The translations under genes and the position numbers were made by a program. From positions 43,871,003 to 43,935,002 of the forward strand of contig CM055106.1 in assembly GCA_029204225.1 (NCBI GenBank): 64,000 nucleotides of DNA, given 5' to 3'. Below the pieces are notes generated by a model that saw nothing but the letters and a program-made list of their open reading frames with translations, did not search any database and was not told where the DNA came from. The DNA comes from Diphasiastrum complanatum (Eukaryota > Streptophyta > Lycopodiopsida > Lycopodiales > Lycopodiaceae). Of the stretch, positions 1 through 10,346 are shown one piece after another; positions within the stretch are counted from its first letter, which is position 1, and every line of letters begins with the position of its first letter.

Positions 1-43
1 ATGCAATAAGAAGATAGTATTGATTCAGAAAAACAAGATCGGA

Positions 44-320
44 TGGATGTTGATAGAAACAAATTTGGCATAGATGGCAAATTATGCATTTCCACTTGTA
101 ATGCCACTATTGAGCCAAAATAGAGTAAGAGGCTAAACTCGTGCCAATTAGAGTGTAGACAAGTGTAATGCTTTTGTTTGATAAATTCTAAGAGGTCCAA
201 TAGGATTTAGAGGTGGAACCATGAGAGGTCCAATAGGAATTTGAGGTGTGCTTGAATATAGTCCAATAGAATTAAGAGGTGCATGGATCAATGGTCCAAT
301 AGGATTAAGAGGTGAAAAAG
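44..320 (+). repeat. LTR of copia family D, first part
   Basis: Reads in LTR sense from about base 44 (TGGATGTTGATAG). It matches the reverse complement of roughly 48,485-48,762, including the repeated CCAATAGGA words. The remaining part of this same LTR lies in opposite orientation at 863-1,258, on the far side of an inverted segment. Bases 1-43 match nothing else here. It is old: many scattered differences from the 48 kb copy. Confidence 0.65.
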
Positions 321-325
321 TATTT

Positions 326-752
326 TATGAACATAGAGAGCAATTGCACCATTATGAGAGGAAAAACATGAAATTGCTTGATTGATTTTGGTGAGATATC
401 ATCACCTATATATACATGATCCATCACGATTTTGGGCAGGTATGAGTAGCCCTAAACCTATCCCTAATGCTAATTTTGGTGGATCTGTCATCGCTACCAA
501 GTTAGGGTTGGAATCTTGGAGATCCCTCAACAATGCAAAAATTACCAAAAATAGCTCCTATTTTTTCTCCCTTGTATCTAAGCATAATTTGGACTCATTC
601 CAAAGGTTCTAACACTTAGGTCTACTTGAGAGCATCCTTATGAATGGAATCCTATGCTATTTGACACGTGTGACAAGCCACATCATGACCATCTAACTAT
701 TTACAAGTCATATGACCAAAACTAGTCAAGTTAGAATTGTGAATTTTTAACA
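326..752 (-). repeat. LTR-A of element A1, first part, inverted
   Basis: The minus strand begins at base 752 with TGTTAAAAATTCACAATTCT, the exact start of the other family A LTRs, and follows them to about two thirds of their length. A small open frame on the plus strand here (382-612) is only the LTR shadow seen on the minus strand in the other copies. Confidence 0.85.
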
Positions 753-754
753 AC

Positions 755-850
755 AAACAACACATGCTTCTATTCTACATTGTGTCTGAATGATCTATAA
801 TGGCAGAAGCCTGAAAAGTTATAGCAAAGGCAAAAACGTGCTAGAGGCTA
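755..850 (-). repeat. Scrap of the Gypsy-like LTR
   Basis: The reverse complement resembles about 12,150-12,240 in the Gypsy-like 3' LTR, with shared words such as TCTAGCACGTTTTT and ATCATTCAGACACAATGTAG. It lies directly next to the start of LTR-A, so A1 probably landed in or beside an older Gypsy-like LTR. Confidence 0.6.
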
Positions 851-862
851 TTGCTCTGCAAC

Positions 863-1258
863 TGCTGTAAGAAGGTGTTGATTTCACACATGTGGATTGT
901 CCACAACATGTACTTGTGATCTCCTAAGGTGTGTAGATGCACCAAGATCAAAACTAGATTGAGATTCAAGATCAATCTTAGATCCTATGGCAAAAACACA
1001 CTACTACATACATTCAATCACTTCCAACTCTCACTCACACGTGTGGGAAGTATTCAAAAATTATTTCAAGTAAAAACAAGCTGCTCTCCTCGGGTAGAGA
1101 GAGAAAAACCATCATGAGCTCTCGGTAGAGAGAGAAAGCTAGAAATCCAATAACACTCAAAATCCACACAATCACCAAATCAATTAGCTTCAAAATGAGG
1201 AGTACAATGATACTAGTAGATCCACGAGCTACCACTATGCTTAACTATGATTGGACCA
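863..1258 (-). repeat. LTR-D, second part, inverted
   Basis: Plus-strand sequence matches 48,094-48,478 closely, including the stem-like words CACACGTGTG and repeated TCGG-TAGAGAGAGAAA blocks. Since the 48 kb LTR is read on the minus strand, this part is too. The small open frames inside it look spurious. Confidence 0.7.
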
Positions 1259-1262
1259 TACT

Positions 1263-1513
1263 TTTGAGTACTTGTGATTACTAATGATTATAGGATTGAA
1301 TGTAGGTCTGGTGTACAGTGCTCAGACTGTGGGAGGCCGTACTTTCACACGTGTGAAGCCTTCTTCAAGGATTTGGGCCATTTAGTGAGGTTCAAACATA
1401 GATTTTTGATAGATTTTGATGGTTCAACTTGTGCTAATCTTATGAAATCATAATCTATTGTTTCCCTCATCATTTCAAGTGTTTTAGAATCCTTATTTGC
1501 TGTAGTTTTTACA
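1263..1513 (+). repeat. LTR-A of element A1, second part
   Basis: Runs from TTGAGTACTTGTG to the LTR end TTTTTACA and matches the terminal third of the LTRs at 30,283-30,533 and 40,196-40,446. It ends immediately before the primer site. Confidence 0.9.
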
Positions 1514-1525
1514 TGGTATCAGAGC
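1514..1525 (+). promoter_or_regulatory. Primer-binding site, initiator-Met tRNA type
   Basis: TGGTATCAGAGC directly follows the LTR end. This is the classical Ty1/copia minus-strand primer site, complementary to the 3' end of plant initiator methionine tRNA. Confidence 0.9.
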
Positions 1526-2324
1526 CTAAAGGCTGAAATGAGCTAAATCCTTGGTTTTCATTCAATTTGATCACAATTTTTGATCTAAATCTTGTGTAGA
1601 TTGGATCTTAGCATCTAGTATTGATTCTAGAACTCAAAGTGAGTCAAATACATTGGAGATTGGTGTTGTGTGACTTCATTTGCAGGTGTTTAGGTGTCTA
1701 AAACCAGAGGCAAAGTTGAATTCAATTCACATTACCAAGATAGCAAGTTTTGCTTGCTCCAAGCATTGATTTCTAAGCAAGTTTTGGAGGTGATTTCATA
1801 GAGGAGGCTTTCTAGCATTCAAGGAGAGGGAAGATCAGAGTTTTGGGGACTCTTCAAGGCTATTCTAAGGTGTAGTAGACACCTCCTAAAGTGATTTAGG
1901 TTCAGTCCAACCATTGCTTGACTTATGCACCAAATTAGATCAATTTTTCATCAATTTTGATCATTTTTTGCTTGTGATTGGATAGTAGATTGTGTTGCAT
2001 CCTCATTAAGTTCCATTTAGATCTTTTACAAGTGATTTTGGAAGTATATTAGGTTGCTGAAATTCACTCTTGATCAGATCATTTGGAAGCTTTAATGTTC
2101 TTTATAGAAAGAGGGGCAATTCTACTAGTATTGTCTACTTCAATCAAGCAAGTGCATTGTTTCTAGTATTCTATGATTTGATTTTGTTAGAGATCATTCT
2201 TAGATCTTTATAGGAAGTCTATTACTGATCTTTTCAGGTCCCTAAGAAGTGGGATAAGGTAGACCTTCAATCAAATCAATAGAAGTAACCTTCATTTGTG
2301 TCAAGTCCTTGATTAGGAGACTAG
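1526..2324 (+). other. Untranslated leader of A1
   Basis: About 800 bases between primer site and gag start with no long open frame. It is nearly identical to 30,546-31,344 and 35,004-35,802 in A2 and A3, so it is part of the element and not host sequence. Confidence 0.8.
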
Positions 2325-5077
2325 ATGGCATCTATAAATGCATATCTTTTGGATACTAATGAAAGGCTCAACAAAACTAACTATTCCATATGGAAAGTTA
2401 GAATGGAATCTATCATGATCATGCAAGATCTGATGGAAATTGTAAATGGTAAGGAGGGTGAACCTATTCATCCTCAAGAAAAAGCCAAATACATCAAGAG
2501 GTGCAATGTTGCACTACATTGCATAAAAATGAATGTTGCAAATGAACTCTTAAGAGAGGTAGGAGATTGCACTTCATCTCAAGATGCTTGGGAGACTTTG
2601 CAAAAGGTCTATGAATCCAAGAACCAAACTAGAATGTTAGCTTTGAAGAATCAAATCTATAGAAGCTATCAAAAGAAAGGAGAGAGTGCACATACTTTTG
2701 TCCTAAGAGTAAAGGAATTGAACAAAGAGCTAGCCTTTATAGGTGACCCTATCAAGGATGAAGTGCTTGTTCAACTCATATTGAATGGACTAAGCTTTGA
2801 ATTTGACAATTTGGTTCAGGGATATGCAATTATGGGTAAGCTACCCATACTTGAAGAACTCCAAGGCACACTCATGGCCGAGGAATCAAGAAGGAGGCAA
2901 ATGCAAGAGAGGATGGATAGGCTTTCCATCCAAGGTGGAGATGACCAAGCTCTCTTCACCAAAGGCAAAGGCAAGTCCAAAGGCAAAGGATCAACATTCA
3001 AGAAGTCTACAAAACTTGAGGATCAAGAAGGACCCCCAAAGGCATCTCCATCAACCACCAAAGTCAAGAAGGACAAATCAAAGGTGAAGTGCTACTATTG
3101 TAGCAAGATGGGGCATTATGCCTCGGAATGCTTCAAGAGGAAGCAAGATCAAAGCCAAGCCAACATGAGAAAAGAGGAGGAGGAGGAGGAGGAGAGTTCA
3201 CATGAGGACTCTCTCATGATGTCCATATTTTCTTCAACAAGCCTCAAAGGAGAAGATCCTTGGTGGATTGACTCGGGTGCTAGTTCACACATGACTAGTA
3301 AAAGGGAGTTTTTCTCTTCTCTCTTATCTTATGATGGACCTATAAAGTCTATCTATACAGCAAATGATGAAGCTTGTAAGATTGAAGGAGTTGGTAGCAT
3401 TCCCCTTTGCTTAGGATCTTCCAAAAAGATCAACATAGAAGGTGTTTTGTACATTCCTACAATAACAAAGAATCTACTAAGTGTTGGCCAAATGGTAGAC
3501 AATGGTTTCAATGTTGACTTTGCTTCAAATGAATGTTTCATCAAGAAGAAGGGTAAGATAGTGGCTAAGGGCACTAGACTTGGCAAACTTTATAAGTTGG
3601 ATGCATTTGTGGATACTAATGTTGTCATGTTGGCCGAGAAGAGCAAGATATCTACTTTTACTTTATGGCACAAAAGACTTGGACATGTCAACTCGGGTTC
3701 CATGGAGGCTATGATCAAGGAGGAGTATGCTTTAGGCCTACCAAGGTCTATTGGGAAGGAAGACAAGGTTTGTGAAGCTTGTGCCTTATCCAAGGCACAT
3801 AAGAAGGTGTTTCCTAACTCCATCACAAAGTCATCTCATCCTCTTGAACTCATACACTCGGATGTGCACATTGCTAGCACCAAATCTAATGGAGGTTCAT
3901 CCATGTTTTTAACCTTCATTGATGACTACTCAAGATATTGTTGGGTGTTCTTACTTTCCTTCAAGTCTCAAGTATTTGATACTTTTGTAAAGTTCAAGTT
4001 GTTTGTGGAAAAGCATCATAATCATAGCATCAAGATTCTTAGAAGTGACAATGGTGGAGAATTCATCTCCAATGAGTTCAAGGCCTTTTGTGAGGAGGAA
4101 GGGATCAAGAAAGAGACTTCTTGTCCTTACACTCCTCAACAAAATGGAGTTGCTGAAAGAAGGAATAGAACATTATGTGAATGTTCTAAGGCTTTAAGAT
4201 TAGATGCTTGTTTGCCCAAATCCTTTTGGGGTGAGTCTCTTGTATGTGCAAATTACTTGATGAATAGGGTGTCTTGCAAAGCCATTGAAGGCAAAACTCC
4301 TTATGAGATGTTGTATGGAAAGAAACCCAATATTAATCACTTGAAAGTTTTTGGGTGTATATGTTATGTGCATGTGCCATTGGAAACAAGAACCAAGGAG
4401 GATCCATCTTCCACAAGAGGGATCATGCTTGGATATGCAAGCTCAAGCAAGGGCTACAAAGTCTATCTCCCATCCTTGAACAAATTTGTTGTTTCAAGGG
4501 ATGTCATCTTTGATGAACATCATATGCATATGCTTGAAGAAGGCTCAAGTGCTCCAACAATCAAGAAGAAGATGGCCGAGGAGCAAGATCTTGGTTTTAA
4601 GGAGGAGCTCATGGAGGAGCAAGCACCAAACCCACCTATCACATCAAGGAGATCTTCAAGGGCAAAAGTGGAGCCATCAAGGCTCACATATCAAGGCAAA
4701 GGACAGCAAGTTGAGGGTATCTCATCCACTTCTTATGCTTTATCTAGTTTTGAAGAACCGTCTAATGTTGAAGATGCATTAAACTCCAAAGAATGGTATA
4801 AAGCTATGTTGGATGAGTATGATGCCTTGATTGAGAATGAAACTTGGTTGCTTGTTGAGAGACATCAAAGGAATGTAATAGGATGCAAGTGGGTCTTCAA
4901 GCTTAAGTTGAATGCAAATGGGAGTGTTAACAAACATAAAGCAAGATTAGTTGCAAAAGGTTATGCTCAAGAGAAAGGGATAGACTATGAGGAAACTTTT
5001 GCACTCGTGGCCAAGATGGTCACAATAAGACTAATCATTGCACTTGCATCACATTTTGGATGGATTCTATGTCAAAT
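2325..5077 (+). pseudogene. Copia gag-pol region of A1, 3'-truncated
   Basis: The translated region shows the usual copia order. Gag (UBN2-like) starts MASINAYLLDTNERL; a zinc knuckle CYYCSKMGHYASEC lies near residue 255; the aspartic protease motif DSGASSHMT near residue 315; the GAG-pre-integrase motif LWHKRLGHVNS near residue 447; and the integrase core from about residue 509, with HSDVH, RSDNGGEF and PQQNGVAERR carrying the catalytic acids. The reverse transcriptase domain only begins (CKWVFKLKLN) before element X takes over. Initiation at 2,325 is supported by conservation with A2. It would have made a retrotransposon polyprotein; as a copy it is broken because it is incomplete. Confidence 0.9.
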
Positions 5078-5230
5078 GGAACTTGGCGCCGGCTGGATTC
5101 TGGTCACAGCGGCGCCGGGAGCGGCGCCGGCGCCGTTGGCGCCGGGAGCAGCAGGGGCGCTGCTGGCGCCGGGGACATAGCTGGCGCCAATGGCGCCGGA
5201 AGTAAAGCTTGTAAAGGTAGCTTTACAACA
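5078..5230 (-). repeat. Element X 3' LTR stub
   Basis: Identical over 153 bp to 8,939-9,091. On the minus strand it starts TGTTGTAAAG and contains eight GGCGCC palindromes plus a perfect hairpin TTGTAAAG-GTAG-CTTTACAA at 5,209-5,228. It meets element A1 at its low-coordinate end. Confidence 0.8.
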
Positions 5231-5243
5231 TCCTCCCCACCTT
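5231..5243 (-). promoter_or_regulatory. Polypurine tract of element X
   Basis: The minus strand reads AAGGTGGGGAGGA immediately before the LTR start TGTTG. This is the expected place and composition for plus-strand priming, and it fixes the orientation of X. Confidence 0.7.
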
Positions 5244-5814
5244 TATAAAATCTGATGTCCTCATCAGATGTCAGATTAAAGTAAAGGTGTCTCCCAATTA
5301 AAATAACTATACATTTAAGCTACTTGGCACAGTACTCAATTTACTGGCCACTTTTTATTAACATTGAAGCTGGCACACCACAAGTCGGAGGCTCAGCTCT
5401 TTGTACTGAAAAATTACATAACTTGAAAATATATCTTTGTCTGGGAAAAGCGTAGATTTGATATCGCTTTCGTAAAACCCGAGAACCTTATTAACTGGTG
5501 ATAGAGGCCTTTCTTTGAAATGTTCGCCCCTGTCGCTTCTGACTTTCGACTTTGGAACTCCTTTGAGCTCCTGATTTGTCCTTGATGCACTTTGTGTTGA
5601 GCTCCCTGAGCTCCAGATTTGTTCAGTTCCGCACAAGTATCAAGGCTCCCTGAGCCGAAGGATTTATCGTTTGATTGCACACTTTATGGTCCACTTCGTG
5701 CCTTGTTGCTTCTGCACCTTGATTTCTCTCTTTGTCCCAGCCTGATCTTGATACTTTTCCATCTTGGCTCTTTAAGGTAGGCAAAGATTGAGTACTCCGC
5801 AATGCACCTCTCAC

Positions 5815-6190
5815 TTAGCTTGAAGTAGCTCTTTGAATCAGCCCAAATGTAACCATTGACCTCGTGGAAAGCCAAAGGGTCGCACCAGTTTGATCCGCAT
5901 CCGAACTATCTCTTCGCGTTTGTTTCAAGCACCATGTCCGTCGCGCAAAACTTGACTTTCACAATTCCATCACTGGTCAGTTGCCTCACAATCAAAACAA
6001 GAAGTGTACATCGAGCTTGGCTTCAAGTAGCTCTCTTTGAATCAGACACATGCACCCAGAGTTTGCACTAGTCCGATCTCAACGCGAACTGTCCCTTAGC
6101 GTTCGTTCGAAATACCAAGTCTCTCATGCAAGACTCAACTTTATCAGTTCCTTCATTGATCAGCTGCCTTACACGTAACACAAGCCAGCG
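5815..6190. repeat. Diverged ~200 bp tandem duplication inside X
   Basis: Two related stretches begin CTTAGCTTGAAGTAGCTC (about 5,815) and CTTGGCTTCAAGTAGCTC (about 6,017). They stay alignable through TTGATCCG/TAGTCCGATC words and a shared GGTCAGTTGCC / GATCAGCTGCC block. The rest of the interior from 5,250 to 7,000 shows weaker echoes of the same words. Small open frames on either strand here are not recognised. Confidence 0.5.
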
Positions 6191-7093
6191 TACTCATATG
6201 TTTCCTCATCATTGCTGGTCCAGAGAAAGCCTATAACAAACTTTCCTTTCCACAACAAAAACTTGTCAAGTTATTAGGTCCAAAGTTCGCCAGTCTCCTC
6301 GTGTGAGTATGGCTAGGTCACCTTGAATTTGCCCCCATTTTGATCAACTTTAATTCAAAATTTGCCCCAAGAGAGAGGTGTGTGTGATAGTTCCCCTCCA
6401 CTTAATAAATCAGCTGATCGGACTTTAGAGTAGAGTTCTTCGGACAAAAAGCCTTTCCAACACTTTGCTTCCCATCTGCTAGGATTATGGCTCGATCCAA
6501 CTTGTTGCCAATCTCTGAAGAGGATCCTAGTCTTTTTCCCCTTTGAGGAAAAACCCAACTGATACTGGATATCACCCATGCTCAGTGAGTTTCAGTTCCG
6601 AAGGTGGCCGTCCCAAAATGAAGACCAACTGCTCCATAGAAGATCTCCCCTGAAATTGCCCTTTCCAACTTTTGACTTCCTGCTTGCGTCTGGTGGGCGT
6701 TGTCGCAAATGAAACTAACCCAAGAAATAGGCTAGCCATCCATCCTTTGCAAACATTGAGTCGTTTCGTTGTCGTTCACGTGTGAGTACTTGAACTGCAA
6801 ATCCGCCCCACAGATTCTGTAGTCCTCTTTGTTTGATGGTATCAGCCTTCAAAAGAAAAGGTTCCTTCTCGAGCCATCAGCTCCTTGTATCACAAGCAAT
6901 CATGCAAACCAGGAAAAGCACGAGTACTAAGACTCACCACGAATACATACAAGTAAGACACTCAGGCAGGTTTACTAACAAGTAACAAAGACAAGGTCCC
7001 CCTTTGAGATGGTCCTGCCAACGGACCTTTGCCTGGCCGCGCCCATACAAATCGATCACAGAATCAGCCCACATAGGACACCCCTCCAACCAT

Positions 7094-7760
7094 CCGTGCT
7101 TTCACCATTAAGCAGCACATTGCCTCAGTCACGCCCCACCACTTTTTGGTCGATAGCCCTTATAGCTAAACGATCGGCAGCTATCCTTGAATATACCACC
7201 CCCGTGGACGCACCCGTGCTTTCACCGTCAGGCAGCACATTGCCTCAGTAACGCCCCCACAAAATTTGGTCGATAGCCCTTATAGCTAAACGAATGGCAG
7301 CTATCCTTGAATATACCACCCCCGTGGACGCACCCGTGCTTTCACCGTTAGGCAGCACATTGCCTCAGTAACGCCCCCACCAAATTTAGTTGATAGCCCT
7401 TATAGCTAAACGATCGGCAGCATACCACCCAAATCGTGGACGCACCCGTGCTTTCACCGTTAGGCAGCACATTGCCTCAGTAACGCCCCCACCAAATTTG
7501 GTCGATAGCCCTTATAGCTAAACGAACGGTGGTCATCGTGAATATGTCACCCCGCACCCCACAAGGCACAGACCGTGCTTACACCATCCTAATGGCAGCA
7601 CATTGCCTCATCTGTCCTACGTGCAGACGGCGCCAGGCCCGAACCGCGGAAACTGACCGTGCTTACACCTCAAGGGCAGCACTTTGACTCATCAAGCCCC
7701 CGTCCTGCCAACCACCCCGACCGTGGACGCACCCGTGCTAACACTGTGGGCAGCACCTTG
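7094..7760. repeat. ~120 bp tandem array in the X leader
   Basis: Seven copies start with CCGTGCT at 7,094, 7,214, 7,334, 7,446, 7,573, 7,657 and 7,733. The first three intervals are 120, 120 and 112 bp; later units are shorter and more diverged. Each early unit carries GGCAGCACATTGCCTCAGT and GATAGCCCTTATAGCTAAACG. The array lies just downstream of the minus-strand primer site. The open frames crossing it are by-products of the periodicity. Confidence 0.85.
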
Positions 7761-7832
7761 CACAACAGTTGTCTTGATGAACCCCGAACCGTGGCCATTT
7801 CCGTGAGATTCGCATAGCTGACCGGCCAGTCG

Positions 7833-7844
7833 GCTCTGATACCA
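7833..7844 (-). promoter_or_regulatory. Primer-binding site of element X
   Basis: The minus strand reads TGGTATCAGAGC, two bases after the LTR end (GCGCTACA). It matches the copia sites elsewhere in the window. Confidence 0.75.
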
Positions 7845-7846
7845 CA

Positions 7847-9091
7847 TGTAGCGCAGGCATCCCAAAGGGAGCCGGGAACCACGACTTAGCTTCCCAGCCT
7901 TCAACTCTTGCCATCCAAACCCACTTGACATACAAGCAGCCAACTCGCCAACAACGATCAGACTTAACCAACTTGAAGTTCCGAAAACCAACATTGAGAT
8001 CCAACCTGGCGCCATGCCCGATCGGGGGTCCCGACGTGGGTGACTTCCCTCCAAGCAAGCCGCCCGACATACATCAAACTTAACCAACTCGAAGCTTCGT
8101 TACAAACGAGTAACATCCATTCCAAGCAAGCGGTCTGACTTACATCAGACTTAACCAACTGAAAGCTTCGTCACGAGCGCTGGAAGCCAACCTGGCGCCA
8201 CGCCAGACTGGACAGCCATAAACAGGTAACATCCACCAAAGCAAGCCATCCAACTCAGCCGACAGGTTAGAGCCCGTTCCCCAAGAGCTTAACCCATTCA
8301 CGTTCATGCAAGGAACACTCAGAACCACAAGCCGCGACAGATATGGAAACAACCAGTTCTTGGACCAAATGGTCCCGACAGCATACCGCTGGCGCCACAG
8401 ACCGAATGGTCCCGACGGCATACCGCTGGCGTCCCGGGATACGACCCTCAGCTATGTGCCAAATTAAAAATTTTGAAAGCGGCCTTACAACTGGCGCTTT
8501 TACCGAACACTGAAACCCAGAAGGTAATCAGAGTCAGTTTGAGGAAAATCCCACTTTATTGATAAATCTGAGAAGGTTACATTTCAAGTGTGTGACCGAC
8601 CCTAGTCTCCGGGGCGCTAGCATGCCAAGGCGAGAGCCATGACAACATTCCAGCAAGGGAGGCTGAGACTTGGTTGGAGCTCGCCCTGAGTCGCAACCCG
8701 CACTCCCCTATAGTATTGGTGTGATTCGGCATCCCCCCTCATACCAAGCACTCTACCCAAGCTGGTAAAGCACGTTTTTCTCTCTCTAGGATTTTCTCTT
8801 TCTAGAAAGTCATTTTCTCTCTCTAGATTTTATTGATCCCCAGGCTTCCTTTAATCATGCCTAGATTGTGTGAGGTGATTGCACATCGATCTGAGCTCTC
8901 TGGACTTCGCTAGAACCGATCAAAGATTTTCAGCCATAGGAACTTGGCGCCGGCTGGATTCTGGTCACAGCGGCGCCGGGAGCGGCGCCGGCGCCGTTGG
9001 CGCCGGGAGCAGCAGGGGCGCTGCTGGCGCCGGGGACATAGCTGGCGCCAATGGCGCCGGAAGTAAAGCTTGTAAAGGTAGCTTTACAACA
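7847..9091 (-). repeat. Element X 5' LTR
   Basis: On the minus strand it starts TGTTGTAAAG at 9,091 and ends CTACA at 7,847, next to the primer site. It is GC-rich, with many GGCGCC sites; the first 153 bp carry eight of them and a terminal hairpin at 9,070-9,089. Its high-coordinate end abuts the Gypsy-like LTR word CCAATGGTAGCC, seen as CCAGTGGTAGCC in the other copy of that LTR. Confidence 0.65.
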
Positions 9092-10322
9092 CCAATGGTA
9101 GCCATCATCGATCTTGCCTCCAATGATTGTTTCCAATCTCTTACAAGCGACTATGAGGCAGTATGGAGATGGTTTGCAGCGCACTTCTAATGCATACTAA
9201 ATGGTAGTTCCAGCAGACTCCAATGGCAGTTTTCAAGGCAGAGTCTCTCACACATTTTATGAAGATGGTTTCTATGATACTGACTGACCTATAGCCAGAC
9301 CACCATCACATTTCCTACAGTCGTATGCATTTCATACAACCAACAGGCAGCCGCTCCTCTAGCATACCTCTTCACAAGGCTGTTTCCTTTCACAGGGCAG
9401 CATCTCATGTATTCTAACCACTAGATCTATTTGGCAGCAATGTATCGGCTTATCGAAGCCCTATTCCAAATGTTAGATCCTCATTTGCTCTCTCTTTGCA
9501 GATAGTTATCAGAGCCCACAGCTTCTAGCACGTTTTTCCTTGGCTATATCATGACATGCTTATGCCATTGTAAATCATTCAAGCACAATGTAGAACAGGG
9601 GCTCAGAAGCTCTGGGTGCTTTAACGTAGATTTGTTGTTTTTGTTATTCATCTACAAGCTCAGAACCTTTGCGTTCTCTGATTCTTGTATAGAGGTGTAG
9701 CAGTCCCTCTTCTTTGTAGTGTCTAGACTGTAATGAATATATCTTTGTACTCTGCAAATGTGAATACAGATAATATAAATCTAAGTGTTCTGAATCACAC
9801 AACTTGTTTCTATTATGAATACCTTCTGTGCTTTTCATGGTGATTCATTTTGGTAATAGGAAGTTTATGGCATTGTATGCTAATGCTTATTACACAGTGT
9901 TTGGACTGCAATTGATTAGTTAAGTGTCTCTAGCCTTCAATCTTGTGATTTGTGCATATCATAGGAGTTAGATTCATGATAAGCTACTGTCAAGATAACA
10001 GAAACATTGTGTGGCTTTCCCTTTTGCCGAAGTATTTGCTTTCTTGAGTTCACTCCCATTTGAATCTGAAAACCATAATGAAGTATTCAATATTTTTCTC
10101 CTGGGTGTTTTGTTTTCTTTAGAAGGTTGTATTGGCAGCCCCTTGTGGAAACATCTATTGATGACCAGTTTGCAATCACTTCTCCTCTCCACTCCATTCA
10201 TTTTTAGTTATTTATGGTTATGCACTAATAATGACAATATTAGTCTTTTATTGCTCTCTAGTAGGAACGATACCTGTTTATACTACAAATATCAGTCATT
10301 TTGCTGTTGGTATGCCACGACA
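9092..10322 (+). repeat. Gypsy-like 5' LTR, front missing
   Basis: Aligns with 11,726-12,960 nearly throughout and ends ACGACA at 10,322. The small open frames here (for example around 10,011-10,481) run across the LTR and primer site and are not genes. Confidence 0.75.
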
Positions 10323-10333
10323 TATACCAATTT

Positions 10334-10346
10334 TGGCGCCGTTGCC
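10334..10346 (+). promoter_or_regulatory. Primer-binding site, tRNA-Asp type
   Basis: TGGCGCCGTTGCC, eleven bases past the LTR end. It corresponds to the Asp-tRNA-complementary site known from Athila-type plant Gypsy elements. Confidence 0.7.

Larger units (their letters stand above)
322..1262. other. Inverted segment of about 940 bp
   Basis: Two different LTRs switch orientation at the same two places. LTR-D runs forward at 44-320 and backward at 863-1,258. LTR-A runs backward at 326-752 and forward at 1,263-1,513. One inversion with ends near 322 and 1,262 accounts for both. This is inferred from comparison with the uninterrupted LTR-A copies at 29,851, 34,346 and 39,764 and the uninterrupted LTR-D at 48 kb. 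Confidence 0.75.
326..5077 (+). mobile_element. Ty1/copia element A1 (broken)
   Basis: Parts in order: a 5' LTR split by the inversion, primer site, ~0.8 kb leader, and the gag-pol region as far as the start of reverse transcriptase, where element X begins. No 3' end or 3' LTR of this copy is present in the window. It belongs to the same family as A2 and A3 near 30-40 kb, which it matches almost base for base through gag and integrase, so it is fairly young. It is broken by truncation and by the rearranged LTR. Confidence 0.9.
5078..9091 (-). mobile_element. Minus-strand LTR element X, no recognisable gag-pol (broken)
   Basis: Read on the minus strand it has a 1,245 bp 5' LTR (9,091-7,847), an initiator-Met primer site two bases later, a leader with a ~120 bp tandem array, about 2 kb of interior without recognised protein domains, a polypurine tract, and a 3' LTR of which only the first 153 bp is present. 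That 153 bp is identical in the two LTRs, so the insertion is recent. Its GC content is visibly higher than that of its neighbours. With no recognisable coding capacity it looks like a LARD-type non-autonomous element. The copia-versus-Gypsy origin cannot be told from the primer site. Confidence 0.7.

Noticed and set aside
7094-7760. A CRISPR-like array
   Set aside because: The units are contiguous ~120 bp repeats without unique spacers, in a plant retroelement leader.
5358-8421. Series of small minus-strand frames inside element X
   Set aside because: None shows a gag, protease, integrase or reverse transcriptase motif, and several follow the tandem-repeat periodicity.
5078-9091. The 153 bp repeats as complete short LTRs of a TRIM-like element
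   Set aside because: A primer site lies 1.25 kb further in, next to a good LTR end, so the LTR is about 1,245 bp and the second copy is simply incomplete.
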